Source: Agathobaculum massiliense (GTDB lineage Bacteria; Bacillota; Clostridia; Oscillospirales; Butyricicoccaceae). From it: a stretch of 64,000 nt of DNA. Numbering within the stretch: position 1 is the first letter of the stretch; every line of letters begins with the position of its first letter. The position numbers were made by a program, and so were the translations under genes. Where the stretch lies: positions 2,170,001 to 2,234,000 of the forward strand of contig NZ_OMPN01000001.1 of NCBI RefSeq assembly GCF_900291975.1. Reading direction: 5' to 3'. The notes beneath the pieces were generated by a model. That model was not told where the DNA came from. It saw only the letters and a program-made list of their open reading frames with translations, and made no database searches. Shown here in pieces: positions 33,920-42,915 of this stretch.

Positions 33920-33990
33920 GTGCCTGCGGCCGCAGGGAATTAAATTTTGGAGGCTTTCACAAAAAAATTGCAGAAATTTTGTTCAAACGC

Positions 33991-34019
33991 TTGACTTTGG
34001 GAAATGCTTGTAGTAATCT
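33991..34019 (+). promoter_or_regulatory. promoter of the S10 ribosomal protein operon
   Basis: TTGACT and TAATCT are separated by 17 bases. The predicted transcript starts near 34026 and so carries an untranslated leader of about 360 bases before rpsJ. The upstream 40 bases are AT-rich with A and T runs, as in strong UP-element promoters. Confidence 0.7.
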
Positions 34020-34023
34020 ATAA

Positions 34024-34240
34024 AGGCACCTGCAAAAGCAGGTAAAACGCGATGATGCCGGAGATTGCTGCCCTGTGCAGGTAACTTCGGCGGAGTAGGT
34101 CCGACAATCGGGCGGTTGAGATAACTGCTATCAGCCGAGAGGACAGAGTGCCTCCAGGCAAAAACGCAATGTTCCTGCGTAAATTCGGGACTTGCGGCGC
34201 GTGCGCCGCAAAGCCGATGGCCTGAACCACTTACGTTTCT
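34024..34240 (+). ncRNA. candidate structured RNA / leader upstream of rpsJ
   Basis: About 215 bases downstream of the promoter contain many self-complementary blocks and no open frame with a ribosome binding site. Hairpins include ACCTGC-AAAA-GCAGGT (34028-34043), TGCCT-CC-AGGCA near 34150, ACGCA with TGCGT near 34165-34180, and TTGCGGC with GCCGCAA (34192-34211). AGGCAC at 34024 can also pair with GTGCCT at 34148, which would enclose the 5' half. It may be a ribosomal protein autoregulatory leader or an independent RNA (a raiA-like RNA was considered). I cannot assign a family by eye. Confidence 0.45.
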
Positions 34241-34385
34241 TATTGTGACCGGATCGTTACACTATCAGTGCGCCCCGGTTATTTTCATGCCCGACCGTGA
34301 TACGCACGGCGGGGTTGCAGTTTCTCTCCGTAGCGAGTCAAAACATTATTTAATGTATGGCACACATACGAGGAGGAAAACCAAA

Positions 34386-34697
34386 ATGGCAAACGCACAG
34401 AAGATCCGCATTCGTCTCAAGGCGTACGACCACGAGTTGATCGACCAGTCCGCGGAGAAGATCATCGAGACCGCCAAGCGCAACGGCGCGAAGGTCTCCG
34501 GCCCGATCCCGCTGCCGACCGAGAAGCAGATCGTCACCATCCTGCGCGCGGTACACAAGTACAAGGATTCCCGCGAGCAGTTCGAGCGCCGCACCCACAA
34601 GCGCCTGATTGACATCATCAACCCGAATCAGGCCACCATCGAGGCGCTGACCACCCTCGACCTGCCGGCGGGCGTGGAGTTTGAGGTCAAACTCTAA
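34386..34697 (+). CDS. rpsJ: 30S ribosomal protein S10
   Basis: S10 (103 residues) sits in the head of the small subunit and, with NusB, takes part in antitermination. [21 protein letters not shown] at the start and the [11 protein letters not shown] segment near the end are near-invariant. GAGGAGG precedes the ATG; the longer frame reaching back into the leader has no support. It opens the operon behind the structured leader and is followed by an unusually long 293-base gap. Confidence 0.98.
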   Translation: MANAQKIRIRLKAYDHELIDQSAEKIIETAKRNGAKVSGPIPLPTEKQIVTILRAVHKYKDSREQFERRTHKRLIDIINPNQATIEALTTLDLPAGVEFEVKL

Positions 34698-34702
34698 ACC
34701 CC

Positions 34703-34854
34703 TATAGGGGGCTTCAAAAGCCCCCTATATACGAAGGTCGGTTCCGGAAGAAACCGATCTTCGTTACCCGAATGACGCCGTCCAGGGCGGCTGGGTCGGG
34801 GTGTAAAAAGTCCGGCAAAGCTGGACTTTTTACGGGAAACCGCATGGCGGTTTC
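34703..34854 (+). repeat. multi-hairpin intergenic repeat, copy R1 (modules A-E)
   Basis: Five hairpins in series fill the rpsJ-rplC gap. A: TATAGGGGGCT with AGCCCCCTATA (34703-34729). B: a 13-bp stem at 34731-34764 with loop CCGGAAGA. C: CCCGA with TCGGG around an inner stem (34767-34800). D: GTAAAAAGTCC with GGACTTTTTAC (34803-34833). E: GAAACCGC with GCGGTTTC (34836-34854). None ends in a T run suited to termination. The same layout recurs near 36.6 and 47.9 kb. The remaining ~135 bases before rplC hold only short dyads. Confidence 0.8.
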
Positions 34855-34990
34855 ATCTTATGATTCCTTTTGTCAACAGGCAGACGGACTAACCCAACCG
34901 GCTGCTTGAAGCCCTGCCGCGATACGCGCGGCGAGGTCATGTTGGCGGCCAAATGCCGTCAACCAATAACCTTTAAGGAGGAAAAACACT

Positions 34991-35689
34991 ATGCTGCAGA
35001 AAGCAATCATCGGCAAGAAGGTCGGCATGACCCAGATCTTCAACGCTGACGGCAAGGTCATCCCCTGCACGGTGATCGAGGCGGGCCCCTGCGTCGTCAC
35101 CCAGCTCAAGACCGAGGAAAAGGACGGCTATAACGCGGTTCAGTTCGGTTTTGAGGATATCAAGGAGCGCAAGCTCAACAAGCCGGAGAAAGGCCACCTG
35201 AAGAAGGCGGGCGAGTCTCTGAAGAAGTATCTCAAGGAGTTCCGCTTCGCGGACTGCTCCACTTTCCAGCTTGGCGATGTGGTCAAGGCCGACATGTTCG
35301 TGGAAGGCGACTACGTCGACGTGACCGGCACTTCCAAGGGTAAGGGCTACGCAGGCGTTATCAAGCGCTTTAACGCGGGCCGCTCCCCGATGAGCCACGG
35401 CGCCGGCCCGATGCACCGTCATCAGGGTTCGATGGGCGCGTGTTCCGACCCGTCCAAGATCATGAAGGGCAAAATGATGCCCGGCCACTTGGGTGCCGAG
35501 CAGGTCACTGTTCAGAACCTGGACGTTGTCAAGGTTGACGCGGAGCTTAACCTGATCGCCGTTTGCGGCGCGGTTCCGGGTCCCAAGGGCGGCATCGTAG
35601 TGCTCAAGAACACCGTCAAGAATAACAAGGTTGCCAAGGGCGAGGCTGGCATCAGCAAGAACCCGCAAAAGGCTTCCGCGAGAAAGTAA
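34991..35689 (+). CDS. rplC: 50S ribosomal protein L3
   Basis: L3 (232 residues) is an early assembly protein near the peptidyl transferase centre. It starts [17 protein letters not shown], the usual bacterial opening, and contains the loop [20 protein letters not shown] with the conserved glutamine that is often methylated. TAAGGAGG lies upstream. The 232-residue length is a little more than the typical 209-215 because of an insertion around residues 55-85. Confidence 0.98.
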   Translation: MLQKAIIGKKVGMTQIFNADGKVIPCTVIEAGPCVVTQLKTEEKDGYNAVQFGFEDIKERKLNKPEKGHLKKAGESLKKYLKEFRFADCSTFQLGDVVKADMFVEGDYVDVTGTSKGKGYAGVIKRFNAGRSPMSHGAGPMHRHQGSMGACSDPSKIMKGKMMPGHLGAEQVTVQNLDVVKVDAELNLIAVCGAVPGPKGGIVVLKNTVKNNKVAKGEAGISKNPQKASARK

Positions 35690-35707
35690 GGGAAGGAGGA
35701 GCAACGA

Positions 35708-36331
35708 ATGCCTACAGTAGCAGTTTTTGATATGACCGGCAAGAAGACCGGCGAGATGGAGCTTAACGAGGCCGTATTCGGCATCGAGCCCAACATGGCG
35801 GTTGTACACGCAGCGGTCAAGAATTACCTGGCCAACCAGCGCCAGGGTACGCAGTCCACGCTGACCCGCGCTGAGGTCCGCGGCGGCGGCATCAAGCCGT
35901 GGCGCCAGAAGGGCACCGGCCGCGCGCGTCAGGGCTCGATCCGCTCTCCGCAGTGGACGCACGGCGGTATCGCGCTCGGTCCCAAGCCGCGTTCCTACAA
36001 TTACAGCCTGACCAAGAAGACCAAGCGCCTGGCCATGCTCTCCGCCCTGTCCGCCAAGGCGGCTGCCGGCGAGATCATTGTGATCGACGGACTGGATATG
36101 GGCGAGATCAAGACCAAGAGCTTCGCGGGCTTCCTCAAGTCTGTCGAGGCTACCGGCAAGAGCCTGGTCGTCACCCCCGAGGTCCGCACGAACGTCGTCA
36201 AGTCCGCGGCCAACATCCCGGGCGTCCGCACGACGATCGCGTCCACCCTCAACGTATATGAAATCCTCAACGCCGACAAGTTCATCATCGACAAGGCGGC
36301 TGTCGAGAAGCTCCAGGAGGTGTACGCATAA
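35708..36331 (+). CDS. rplD: 50S ribosomal protein L4
   Basis: L4 (207 residues) has a globular domain plus a long loop that reaches the exit tunnel; the loop includes [19 protein letters not shown]. In other bacteria L4 represses its own operon through the S10 leader and contacts the transcription complex, so the structured leader ahead of rpsJ is a natural target to test. AAGGAGG precedes the ATG, and the stop overlaps the rplW start. Confidence 0.98.
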   Translation: MPTVAVFDMTGKKTGEMELNEAVFGIEPNMAVVHAAVKNYLANQRQGTQSTLTRAEVRGGGIKPWRQKGTGRARQGSIRSPQWTHGGIALGPKPRSYNYSLTKKTKRLAMLSALSAKAAAGEIIVIDGLDMGEIKTKSFAGFLKSVEATGKSLVVTPEVRTNVVKSAANIPGVRTTIASTLNVYEILNADKFIIDKAAVEKLQEVYA

Positions 36332-36624
36332 TGAAGTTCGCTTACGACATTATCAAGAAGCCGGTTATCACCGAGCGTTCGATGGAAGGCCTGCAGGACA
36401 ACAAGTACACCTTTGAGGTCGCTGCCGACGCAGGAAAGATTGAGATCAAAAAGGCCGTAGAGCAGATCTTCGGCGTCAAGGTCATGAAGGTCAACACCAT
36501 TAAGCTGCCGGGCAAGTGGAAGCGCATGGGCGTCCACGTCGGTAAGCGTCCGGACGTCAAGAAGGCGGTCGTCACCCTGACCCCTGACTCCAAGAAGATT
36601 GAGATCTTCGAGAACATGATGTAA
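36331..36624 (+). CDS. rplW: 50S ribosomal protein L23
   Basis: L23 (97 residues) lies at the tunnel exit and docks trigger factor and the signal recognition particle. YDIIKKPVITERSMEGLQDN and GKWKRMGVHVGKRPDVKKA are typical. Its ATG shares a base with the rplD stop (TAATG). A 196-base gap with repeat copy R2 follows before rplB, where most relatives have a few tens of bases. Confidence 0.97.
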   Translation: MKFAYDIIKKPVITERSMEGLQDNKYTFEVAADAGKIEIKKAVEQIFGVKVMKVNTIKLPGKWKRMGVHVGKRPDVKKAVVTLTPDSKKIEIFENMM

Positions 36625-36629
36625 AAGCG

Positions 36630-36763
36630 TATAGGAGGGACTCCGTCCCCCTTATATAAGTAAAAAGTTTCGAAGAAACTTTTTACGATACTCCCTCTCG
36701 TCTGCACAGCGGACGAGGACGCGCCGCCGCGGCGCGATGAAATGACGCGGACATGGTTCGCGT
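36630..36763 (+). repeat. multi-hairpin intergenic repeat, copy R2
   Basis: The same order as R1 with different stem sequences. A: TATAGGAGGGAC with GTCCCCCTTATA (36630-36656, two imperfect pairs). B: a perfect 11-bp stem, GTAAAAAGTTT with AAACTTTTTAC, loop CGAAG (36660-36686). C: CTCGTC with GACGAG (36697-36717). D: GCGCCG with GCGGCGC (36721-36735). E: ACGCG with CGCGT around a central CATGG (36745-36763). It fills most of the rplW-rplB gap. Confidence 0.7.
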
Positions 36764-36820
36764 GTGTATGGGGATGCCACCCCGATAAGATACAGAGTTA
36801 TTAAGGAGTTGAAAATCCAA

Positions 36821-37654
36821 ATGGCTATCAAGACTTTCAACCCGACGACGCCCTCACGCAGAAATATGACTGTGCTGTCCTACAAGGGCCTGTCCAAGGT
36901 GAAGCCCGAGAAGAGCCTTCTCGAAAAGGTCAAGAAGACCGCCGGCCGCAACAGCTATGGCCGCATCACCGTCCGCCACATCGGCGGCGGCAACAAGAAA
37001 AAGTACCGCATCATTGACTTCAAGCGCCAGAAGCTGGATATGCCGGCGACCGTCATGACGCTTGAGTACGACCCGAACCGCTCGGCCAATATCGCGCTCG
37101 TCCAGTATGAGGATGGCGAAAAGGCCTATATCCTCGCGCCGGACGGCCTCTCGATCGGCGACAAGGTCGTTTCCTCCAAGGATGCCGACATCAAGCCCGG
37201 CAACTGCCTGCCGGTTGAGTTCATTCCGGTCGGTACCATGATCCACAACATCGAGCTGTATCCTGGCAAGGGCGCGCAGCTGGTCCGTTCCGCTGGCGTT
37301 GGCGCGCAGCTGATGGCGAAGGAGAATGGCAAGGCGATGGTCCGTCTGCCCTCCGGCGAGCTGCGCTACGTCCGCCTCGAGTGCAAGGCGACGATCGGCG
37401 TTGTGGGCAACTCCGACCATGCCAACGTGCAGATCGGCAAGGCCGGCCGCACCCGCCACATGGGCATCCGCCCGACCGTCCGCGGTTCTGTTATGAACCC
37501 GTGCGATCACCCGCACGGCGGCGGCGAGGGTAAGAGCCCGATCGGCCGTCCGTCTCCGGTTACCCCGTGGGGCAAGCCGGCGATGGGCTACAAGACCCGC
37601 AAGAAGAACCACCGCACGGATAAGCAGATCGTGCGTCGTCGTAACGGCAAGTAA
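36821..37654 (+). CDS. rplB: 50S ribosomal protein L2
   Basis: L2 (277 residues) is needed for subunit association and peptidyl transfer. The C-terminal [20 protein letters not shown] contains the conserved His of the catalytic-centre loop, and the N terminus is [25 protein letters not shown] at 36811-36818 supports this ATG over an in-frame ATG 57 bases upstream. Length is normal. Confidence 0.98.
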   Translation: MAIKTFNPTTPSRRNMTVLSYKGLSKVKPEKSLLEKVKKTAGRNSYGRITVRHIGGGNKKKYRIIDFKRQKLDMPATVMTLEYDPNRSANIALVQYEDGEKAYILAPDGLSIGDKVVSSKDADIKPGNCLPVEFIPVGTMIHNIELYPGKGAQLVRSAGVGAQLMAKENGKAMVRLPSGELRYVRLECKATIGVVGNSDHANVQIGKAGRTRHMGIRPTVRGSVMNPCDHPHGGGEGKSPIGRPSPVTPWGKPAMGYKTRKKNHRTDKQIVRRRNGK

Positions 37655-37672
37655 GAAAGGAGTTAACGTAAT

Positions 37673-37954
37673 ATGGGCAGAAGTGTCAAGAAAGGCCCTT
37701 TTGTGGCTCCTGAGCTTATCAAAAGAGTCGTTGAAATGAATGAAAAGGGCGAGAAGAAGGTCCTCAAGACTTGGTCCCGCGCTTCCACGATCTTCCCCGA
37801 GTTCGTCGGCCACACCTTCGCGGTGCATGACGGCCGCAAGCATGTTCCGGTGTATGTCACCGAGGACATGGTTGGTCACAAGCTGGGCGAGTTTGCTCCC
37901 ACCCGTACCTACAAGGGTCACGCGGGCAGCAAGACCTCCAATAACGGCAAGTAA
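37673..37954 (+). CDS. rpsS: 30S ribosomal protein S19
   Basis: S19 (93 residues) forms part of the head of the 30S subunit next to S13. [19 protein letters not shown] at the start and the [17 protein letters not shown] tail are typical. AAAGGAG precedes the ATG, 18 bases after rplB. Nothing is unusual in length or sequence. Confidence 0.98.
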   Translation: MGRSVKKGPFVAPELIKRVVEMNEKGEKKVLKTWSRASTIFPEFVGHTFAVHDGRKHVPVYVTEDMVGHKLGEFAPTRTYKGHAGSKTSNNGK

Positions 37955-37971
37955 GGAGGAGTTAAGGAAAC

Positions 37972-38307
37972 ATGGAAGCAAGAGCTATTGTACGCAACGT
38001 GCGCATGACCCCGCGTAAGGTCAAGCTGATCTGCGACCTGATCCGCGGCAAGGATGCGGGCGAGGCGATGGCCATTATCATGAATACCCCCAAGGCGGCC
38101 TGCGAGCCGATGGAGAAGCTCCTCAAGAGCGCGGTTGCCAACGCGGAGAACAACCATCACATGAACACCGACAAGCTGTACGTCAAGGAAGTACACGTCG
38201 GTCCCAGCCCGATCATGAAGCGCGTGATGCCGCGCGCCCAGGGCCGTGCGTTCAGAATCCTCAAGAGAACCTCGCACATCACGCTGGTTCTTGGCGAGAA
38301 AGAATAA
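37972..38307 (+). CDS. rplV: 50S ribosomal protein L22
   Basis: L22 (111 residues) lines the exit tunnel with a long beta-hairpin, seen here as [20 protein letters not shown], the region where macrolide-resistance changes occur in other species. It starts [27 protein letters not shown] lies before the ATG. It sits 17 bases after rpsS and 13 before rpsC. Confidence 0.98.
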   Translation: MEARAIVRNVRMTPRKVKLICDLIRGKDAGEAMAIIMNTPKAACEPMEKLLKSAVANAENNHHMNTDKLYVKEVHVGPSPIMKRVMPRAQGRAFRILKRTSHITLVLGEKE

Positions 38308-38320
38308 GGGAGGGTAATCA

Positions 38321-39106
38321 ATGGGCCAGAAAGTAAATCCGAACGGTCTCCGTGTCGGCGTTATCAAGAATTGGGATTCCCGTTGGTTCGCTAAGGACAA
38401 TGTGTTCGGCGACCTCCTCGTGGAAGACTACAACATTCGTAAGGAACTGAAGAAGCGTCTGTACGACGCAGGCGTTCCGGCGATCGAAATCGAGCGTAAG
38501 AACGACGAGATCAAAATCATGATCCAGTGCGCGCGTCCCGGCATGGTTGTCGGCCGCGGTGGCGAGGATATCAAGAAGCTCGAGGAAGAGCTGACCCGCA
38601 AGTACGGCAAGAAGGTCCGCTGCTCGATCATCGAGATCAAGAATCCGGACACCAACGCGACCCTGGTCGCTGAGAACATCGCCGCGCAGCTTGAGAAGCG
38701 CATTGGCTTCCGCCGCGCGATGAAGCAGTCCATGGGCCGTGCGATGCGCATGGGCGCCAAGGGTATCAAGGTTTCCTGCGGCGGCCGTCTGGGCGGCGCG
38801 GAAATCGCCCGCACCGAGCACTATCATGAAGGCACCATCCCGCTGCAGACCCTGCGCGCGGATATCGACTATGGCTTTGCCGAGGCCGCGACCACCTATG
38901 GCCGCATCGGCGTAAAGGTTTGGATCTACAAGGGCGAGGTCCTCCACGGCGGTCCGCGTTTGGGCCGTTCGATCGAGGCTCCCAAGCCCGCTTTCGAGCG
39001 CCGCGAGCGTCGCGGTGGCCGTGACGACCGCCGTGGCGGCCGCCGCGACTTCAACCGTGGTAACGGCGAGCGCCGCGCGCCCCGCCAGGAAGGAGGCAAC
39101 CGCTAA
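38321..39106 (+). CDS. rpsC: 30S ribosomal protein S3
   Basis: S3 (261 residues) helps form the mRNA entry channel. It has [20 protein letters not shown], a KH domain with [20 protein letters not shown], and [19 protein letters not shown] in the C-terminal domain. The last ~40 residues are an Arg/Gly/Asp-rich tail ([19 protein letters not shown] and on), making it longer than the usual ~220. Such tails are seen in some high-GC relatives. Confidence 0.98.
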   Translation: MGQKVNPNGLRVGVIKNWDSRWFAKDNVFGDLLVEDYNIRKELKKRLYDAGVPAIEIERKNDEIKIMIQCARPGMVVGRGGEDIKKLEEELTRKYGKKVRCSIIEIKNPDTNATLVAENIAAQLEKRIGFRRAMKQSMGRAMRMGAKGIKVSCGGRLGGAEIARTEHYHEGTIPLQTLRADIDYGFAEAATTYGRIGVKVWIYKGEVLHGGPRLGRSIEAPKPAFERRERRGGRDDRRGGRRDFNRGNGERRAPRQEGGNR

Positions 39107-39534
39107 TGCTGCTCCCCAAGAGAGTGAAATACCGTCGCGTGCATCGTGGCCGCCTCAAGGGCAAGGCCATGCGCGGCAACTTTGTATCCAACGGTGAGTA
39201 CGGCCTGCAGGCCACTGAGCCGTGCTGGATCACCTCGAACCAGATCGAGGCCGCCCGTATCGCCATGACCCGCTACACCAAGCGCGGCGGTCAGGTATGG
39301 ATCAAGATTTTCCCCGACAAGCCCGTGACCGAGAAGCCGGCCGAGACCCGAATGGGTTCCGGTAAGGGTTCGCCCGAGTACTGGGTCGCTGTCGTCAAGC
39401 CCGGCCGCGTGCTGTTCGAGATCGCCGGCGTTTCCGAGGAAGTTGCCCGCGAAGCGCTGCGTCTGGCCAGCCACAAGCTGCCGTGCAAGACCAAGTTCGT
39501 TGCCCGTGAGACCAAGAATGGCGGTGAAGCATGA
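39106..39534 (+). CDS. rplP: 50S ribosomal protein L16
   Basis: L16 (142 residues) is needed for A-site tRNA placement and late 50S assembly. [20 protein letters not shown] and the [20 protein letters not shown] segment are characteristic; the latter holds the Arg hydroxylated in some bacteria. The ATG overlaps the rpsC stop by one base, and the stop overlaps the rpmC start. Confidence 0.98.
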   Translation: MLLPKRVKYRRVHRGRLKGKAMRGNFVSNGEYGLQATEPCWITSNQIEAARIAMTRYTKRGGQVWIKIFPDKPVTEKPAETRMGSGKGSPEYWVAVVKPGRVLFEIAGVSEEVAREALRLASHKLPCKTKFVARETKNGGEA

Positions 39535-39734
39535 TGAAGGCATCTGAGATCAGAGAACTGACGGCCGAGGAGCTCGCCGCAAAGCTTGGCGACCTGAAGA
39601 AGGACCTCTTCAACCTCCGTCTTCAGCTCGCTACCAACCAGTTGGACAATACCAACAAGATCACCGAGGTCAAGCGCGACATTGCGCGCGTCAACACCGT
39701 AATCCGTGAGAAGCAGCTCGCGGAGAAGGCGTAA
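39531..39734 (+). CDS. rpmC: 50S ribosomal protein L29
   Basis: L29 (67 residues) is a two-helix protein near the tunnel exit. [20 protein letters not shown] and [19 protein letters not shown] match the family. Two ATG codons are adjacent (39531 and 39534), both within or next to the rplP stop; GGTGAAG is the only weak binding site, so coupling to L16 translation is likely. Confidence 0.96.
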   Translation: MMKASEIRELTAEELAAKLGDLKKDLFNLRLQLATNQLDNTNKITEVKRDIARVNTVIREKQLAEKA

Positions 39735-39749
39735 AGGGAGGGAAACGAA

Positions 39750-40007
39750 TTGAGCGAAAGAGCATTACGCAAAACGCGAGTCGGCAAGGTCGTTTCCGAC
39801 AAGATGGACAAGACCATTGTCGTCGCGATCGAGGATCGCGTAGCGCATCCTCTGTATAAGAAGGTTATTCCGCACACCTATAAGCTGAAGGCGCACGACG
39901 AGAACAACGAGTGCGGCATCGGCGACAAGGTAAAGGTGATGGAGACCCGCCCGCTGTCCAAGGATAAGCGCTGGCGCCTGGTCGAGATCATCGAGAAGGC
40001 AAAGTAA
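39750..40007 (+). CDS. rpsQ: 30S ribosomal protein S17
   Basis: S17 (85 residues) is a primary binder in the body of the small subunit. [20 protein letters not shown] and the [20 protein letters not shown] region are typical. The start is TTG, placed 7 bases after GGGAGGG at 39736-39742. No ATG or GTG upstream in frame would fit the conserved N terminus. Confidence 0.97.
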   Translation: MSERALRKTRVGKVVSDKMDKTIVVAIEDRVAHPLYKKVIPHTYKLKAHDENNECGIGDKVKVMETRPLSKDKRWRLVEIIEKAK

Positions 40008-40019
40008 GGAGGAGAGCAC

Positions 40020-40388
40020 ATGGTTCAGCAGGAAACTTTTCTGCGCGCGGCTGACAACAGCGGCGCGAAGGAACTGAAGGTAATCCGTGTTCTCGGCGGC
40101 TCCGCACGCAAGTACGGCAATATCGGTGACGTGGTCGTCTGCTCGGTGCGTAAATGCACTCCGGGCGGCGGCGTGAAGAAGGGCGACGTGGTCAAAGCTG
40201 TGATCGTCCGCACCGTAAAGGGCCTGCGCCGCGCGGATGGCAGCTACATCCGCTTTGACGAGAACGCCGGCGTTATCATCCGTGACGATAAAAACCCCCG
40301 CGGCACCCGTATCTTCGGGCCTGTCGCGCGTGAGCTGCGTGACAAGGACTATATGAAGATCCTGTCGCTTGCTCCGGAAGTACTGTAA
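40020..40388 (+). CDS. rplN: 50S ribosomal protein L14
   Basis: L14 (122 residues) forms an inter-subunit bridge and is the docking site of RsfS. It begins [20 protein letters not shown], contains [20 protein letters not shown], and ends [26 protein letters not shown] precedes the ATG, 12 bases after rpsQ. Confidence 0.98.
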   Translation: MVQQETFLRAADNSGAKELKVIRVLGGSARKYGNIGDVVVCSVRKCTPGGGVKKGDVVKAVIVRTVKGLRRADGSYIRFDENAGVIIRDDKNPRGTRIFGPVARELRDKDYMKILSLAPEVL

Positions 40389-40403
40389 GGAGGTCGCCAA
40401 CAA

Positions 40404-40721
40404 ATGAATAATTTGCATGTAAAGACGGGCGACACCGCAGTCGTTCTTTCCGGCAAGGAAAAGGGCAAGCGCGGCAAGGTCCTGTCCGTAAACCCGAAGA
40501 AGGGGATGGTCGTGATCGAGGGTGTGAACATGATCAAGTGCCACACCAAGCCCCGCCGCCAGGGCGAGACCGGCGGTATCATCGAGCGCGAGGGCGCGCT
40601 GCGTGCCTGCAAGGTCATGCGCGTGTGTCCGAAGTGCAACAAGCCGACCCGTGTTGCGCACAAGTTTGCCGAGAACGGCGCGAAGCTGACGGTGTGCAAG
40701 CACTGTGGCGAGACGCTGTAA
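40404..40721 (+). CDS. rplX: 50S ribosomal protein L24
   Basis: L24 (105 residues) starts 50S assembly. The KOW motif is in VKTGDTAVVLSGKEKGKRGK. The C-terminal part has two Cys pairs (VCPKCNKPTR and VCKHCGETL) that would bind zinc, a form common in Bacillota. GTAAGGAGG precedes the ATG. Confidence 0.97.
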   Translation: MNNLHVKTGDTAVVLSGKEKGKRGKVLSVNPKKGMVVIEGVNMIKCHTKPRRQGETGGIIEREGALRACKVMRVCPKCNKPTRVAHKFAENGAKLTVCKHCGETL

Positions 40722-40740
40722 GAAGAGGAGGTTGCAATAA

Positions 40741-41286
40741 ATGGTTCCGAATATGAAAGCGAAGTATACTGCGGACGTTGCGCCTGCTCTGATGAAGAAG
40801 TTCCAGTACAAGAGCACGATGCAGATCCCGACGATCGACAAGGTCGTCGTCAACGTCGGCTGCGGCAAGGAGGCCAACGGTAACGCCAAGGTCATCGAGT
40901 CCGTTGTTCGCGACATCGCTGCGATCACCGGCCAGAAGCCGGTCGTGACTCACGCCAAGAAGTCGGTCGCGAATTTCAAGCTCCGCGAGGGCATGCCGGT
41001 AGGCGTCAAGGTCACCCTGCGCCATGATCGTATGTGGGAGTTTTTGGATCGTCTGTTCAATGTTGCGCTGCCGCGCGTGCGCGACTTCCGCGGCATCAAT
41101 GGCGACGCGTTCGACGGCCGCGGCAACTATGCCCTGGGCCTCAAGGAACAGCTGATCTTCCCGGAGATCTCCTACGACCAGATCGATAAGGTCCGCGGCA
41201 TGGACATCGTTATCTGCACCACCGCGCAGACCGATGAAGAAGCGAAAGAGCTGCTCACGCTGATGGGCGCTCCGTTTGAGAAGTAA
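40741..41286 (+). CDS. rplE: 50S ribosomal protein L5
   Basis: L5 (181 residues) binds 5S rRNA and contacts the P-site t[43 protein letters not shown] and [20 protein letters not shown] are family segments. AGAGGAGG lies upstream of the ATG. Length and context are as expected. Confidence 0.98.
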   Translation: MVPNMKAKYTADVAPALMKKFQYKSTMQIPTIDKVVVNVGCGKEANGNAKVIESVVRDIAAITGQKPVVTHAKKSVANFKLREGMPVGVKVTLRHDRMWEFLDRLFNVALPRVRDFRGINGDAFDGRGNYALGLKEQLIFPEISYDQIDKVRGMDIVICTTAQTDEEAKELLTLMGAPFEK

Positions 41287-41302
41287 GGGAGGAGAATGAT
41301 AA

Positions 41303-41488
41303 ATGGCTAAGAAGTCGATGATCCTCAAGCAGCAGGCGAAGCCGAAGTTCTCTACCCGTGCTTACAACCGCTGCAAGATCTGCGGCCGCCCTCACGCGTA
41401 CCTGCGTGATTTCGGCATCTGCCGTATCTGCTTCCGCGAGCTGGCCTACAAAGGCCAGATCCCGGGCGTGCGCAAGGCTTCCTGGTAA
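41303..41488 (+). CDS. rpsN: 30S ribosomal protein S14, zinc-binding form
   Basis: This 61-residue S14 is the C+ form: C24-x2-C27 in [11 protein letters not shown] and C40-x2-C43 in [10 protein letters not shown] hold one zinc. It starts [20 protein letters not shown] and ends in the usual KASW. GGGAGGAG precedes the ATG. It is the last gene before a 449-base gap with a terminator and a new promoter, so it closes the first transcription unit here. Confidence 0.98.
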   Translation: MAKKSMILKQQAKPKFSTRAYNRCKICGRPHAYLRDFGICRICFRELAYKGQIPGVRKASW

Positions 41489-41499
41489 GCTTTGCGTCG

Positions 41500-41558
41500 A
41501 TCAAAGGTTAGGCATATGCCCTGACTTTTGATGAAAACAGAAGCCTGCTTCTGTTTTC
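41500..41558 (+). repeat. intergenic hairpin repeat, copy R4 (modules D and E only)
   Basis: Module D pairs ATCAAAGGTTAGG with CCTGACTTTTGAT (41500-41532, with wobbles). Module E pairs GAAAACAGAAGC with GCTTCTGTTTTC (41533-41558). Order, spacing and the linking GATGAAAAC are shared with copy R3 near 48 kb, while the stem sequences differ. A-C are absent. Confidence 0.65.
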
Positions 41559-41594
41559 TATCCTAACTGCGCGCTTTCGCGCGAGAAGATTGCG

Positions 41595-41624
41595 AAAGCG
41601 GGCGCGCTATGCGCCCGCTTTTTT
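41595..41624 (+). terminator. intrinsic terminator of the S10 operon
   Basis: An 11-bp stem, AAAGCGGGCGC with GCGCCCGCTTT, and a 5-base loop run into a T tract of six. It lies about 105 bases after rpsN and just before a new promoter. Confidence 0.93.
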
Positions 41625-41718
41625 GCAGACTTTGCCGTATTTTGTCGGCAAAGACACTTTTATTGCGTTTTGACGGGAACGAAAGCCGAAAGTTTGATAA
41701 AAATATGCACTTTGTTGC

Positions 41719-41748
41719 TTGTCAGAACGTTCAAAAACATGCTATAAT
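41719..41748 (+). promoter_or_regulatory. promoter of the spc operon
   Basis: TTGTCA and a perfect TATAAT are separated by 18 bases. The region is AT-rich compared with its surroundings. It lies about 190 bases before rpsH. Confidence 0.7.
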
Positions 41749-41937
41749 TAGTCGATAGCCCGCTCTGCGGGCTTATCGGCTGTTATAAAAAAACAGTTTC
41801 CCCGGCCGCTGTCTGTGGAAGGGCCACAGGCAGTGTAAAGAAAAGTGGGAGGCAAACAGGCCAATCAAGAGGGGACCCAACCCAGCCCCGCTCCGATTGC
41901 TGCACTACCCCCAAACTTCTTGAAAAGGAGAGCATTT
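41749..41937 (+). other. untranslated leader of the spc operon
   Basis: No plausible gene is present. AGCCCGC-TCT-GCGGGCT (about 41757-41773) forms a compact hairpin near the predicted transcript start, and CTGTCTGTGG can pair with CCACAGGCAG (about 41809-41834). A C-rich single-stranded stretch follows before AAAAGGAG. In other bacteria S8 regulates this operon by binding its mRNA; no S8-site resemblance could be confirmed by eye. Confidence 0.4.
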
Positions 41938-42336
41938 ATGCAGATCACTGATCCCATCGCGGATATGCTGACCCGTATCCGCAACGCCGGCAATGCTCGT
42001 CATGCCAGCGTGGACGTACCCGCGTCCAAAATGAAGAAGGCAATTGCCCAGATCCTGCTCGACGAAGGCTATATCAAGTCTTTTGAGACGCTCGAGGGCA
42101 ACACGCAGGGCATCATCCGCATCACGCTCAAGTATGTGGACGGCCGCCAGAAGGCTATCTCCGGCCTTAAGCGCGTATCCAAGCCCGGCCTGCGTGTCTA
42201 TGCCGGCGCACAGGAGCTTCCCAAGGTGCTCCGCGGCCTCGGCATTGCCATCATTTCCACGTCGAGAGGCGTCATGACCGACAAAAAGGCCCGCGAGCTG
42301 AACGTCGGCGGCGAAGTTCTCGCATTTGTATGGTAA
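41938..42336 (+). CDS. rpsH: 30S ribosomal protein S8
   Basis: S8 (132 residues) is a primary binder of 16S rRNA helix 21. It begins [20 protein letters not shown] and ends [20 protein letters not shown] with the final LAFVW. AAAAGGAG precedes the ATG. An in-frame extension of 31 codons upstream lacks any similarity and is rejected. It is the first gene after the new promoter. Confidence 0.98.
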   Translation: MQITDPIADMLTRIRNAGNARHASVDVPASKMKKAIAQILLDEGYIKSFETLEGNTQGIIRITLKYVDGRQKAISGLKRVSKPGLRVYAGAQELPKVLRGLGIAIISTSRGVMTDKKARELNVGGEVLAFVW

Positions 42337-42351
42337 GGGGAGGTATAAAAT

Positions 42352-42897
42352 ATGTCTCGAATTGGTAGAATGCCGATTGCCATCCCGTCCGGTGTGGAGG
42401 TCAAGATCGACGGCCACGTCGTAACGGTGAAGGGCGCAAAGGCAACCCTTACCCGCGAAATCCATCCGAACATGAATGTTGCGGTGGAGGGAAATGAAAT
42501 CCTCGTCACCCGTCCGAACGACGACAAGCAGAACCGCGCGCTGCACGGCCTGACCCGCAGCCTGATCCACAACATGGTGGTGGGCGTGACCGACGGCTTC
42601 AAAAAGGAGTTGAGCGTGCAGGGTGTTGGCTACCGTGTCGCCAAGCAGGGCAAGGATCTGGTTATGAACCTCGGCTACTCGCATCAGGTTACGATGAGCG
42701 AAACCGACGGTATCACGATCGACGTTCCGAACCCGAACACGATCATCATCTCCGGTCCTGACAAGCAGAAGGTCGGCCAGTTTGCTGCGGAAGTCCGCGA
42801 AAAGCGCCCGCCGGAGCCCTACAAGGGCAAGGGCATCCGCTACGCTGACGAGTATGTCCGCCGCAAGGAAGGCAAGACCGGCGCGAAGAAGAAGTAA
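42352..42897 (+). CDS. rplF: 50S ribosomal protein L6
   Basis: L6 (181 residues) is a two-domain protein near the factor-binding site. It starts [20 protein letters not shown], and the C-terminal domain ends with [20 protein letters not shown], the standard signature. GGGGAGG lies before the ATG, 15 bases after rpsH. Confidence 0.98.
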   Translation: MSRIGRMPIAIPSGVEVKIDGHVVTVKGAKATLTREIHPNMNVAVEGNEILVTRPNDDKQNRALHGLTRSLIHNMVVGVTDGFKKELSVQGVGYRVAKQGKDLVMNLGYSHQVTMSETDGITIDVPNPNTIIISGPDKQKVGQFAAEVREKRPPEPYKGKGIRYADEYVRRKEGKTGAKKK

Positions 42898-42915
42898 GGA
42901 AAGGAGAGGCGAAAA

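Noticed and set aside
34192-34227. Resemblance to a c-di-GMP-I riboswitch (GCAAAGCC followed by GGCCTGAACC)
   Set aside because: Only one half resembles the aptamer. The second half with its receptor helix and the GGTAGGTAGC block is absent, so the match is probably chance.
34703-34854. Hairpins A and D of the repeats as intrinsic terminators
   Set aside because: They lie inside operons ahead of essential genes without new promoters and lack T runs after the stems.
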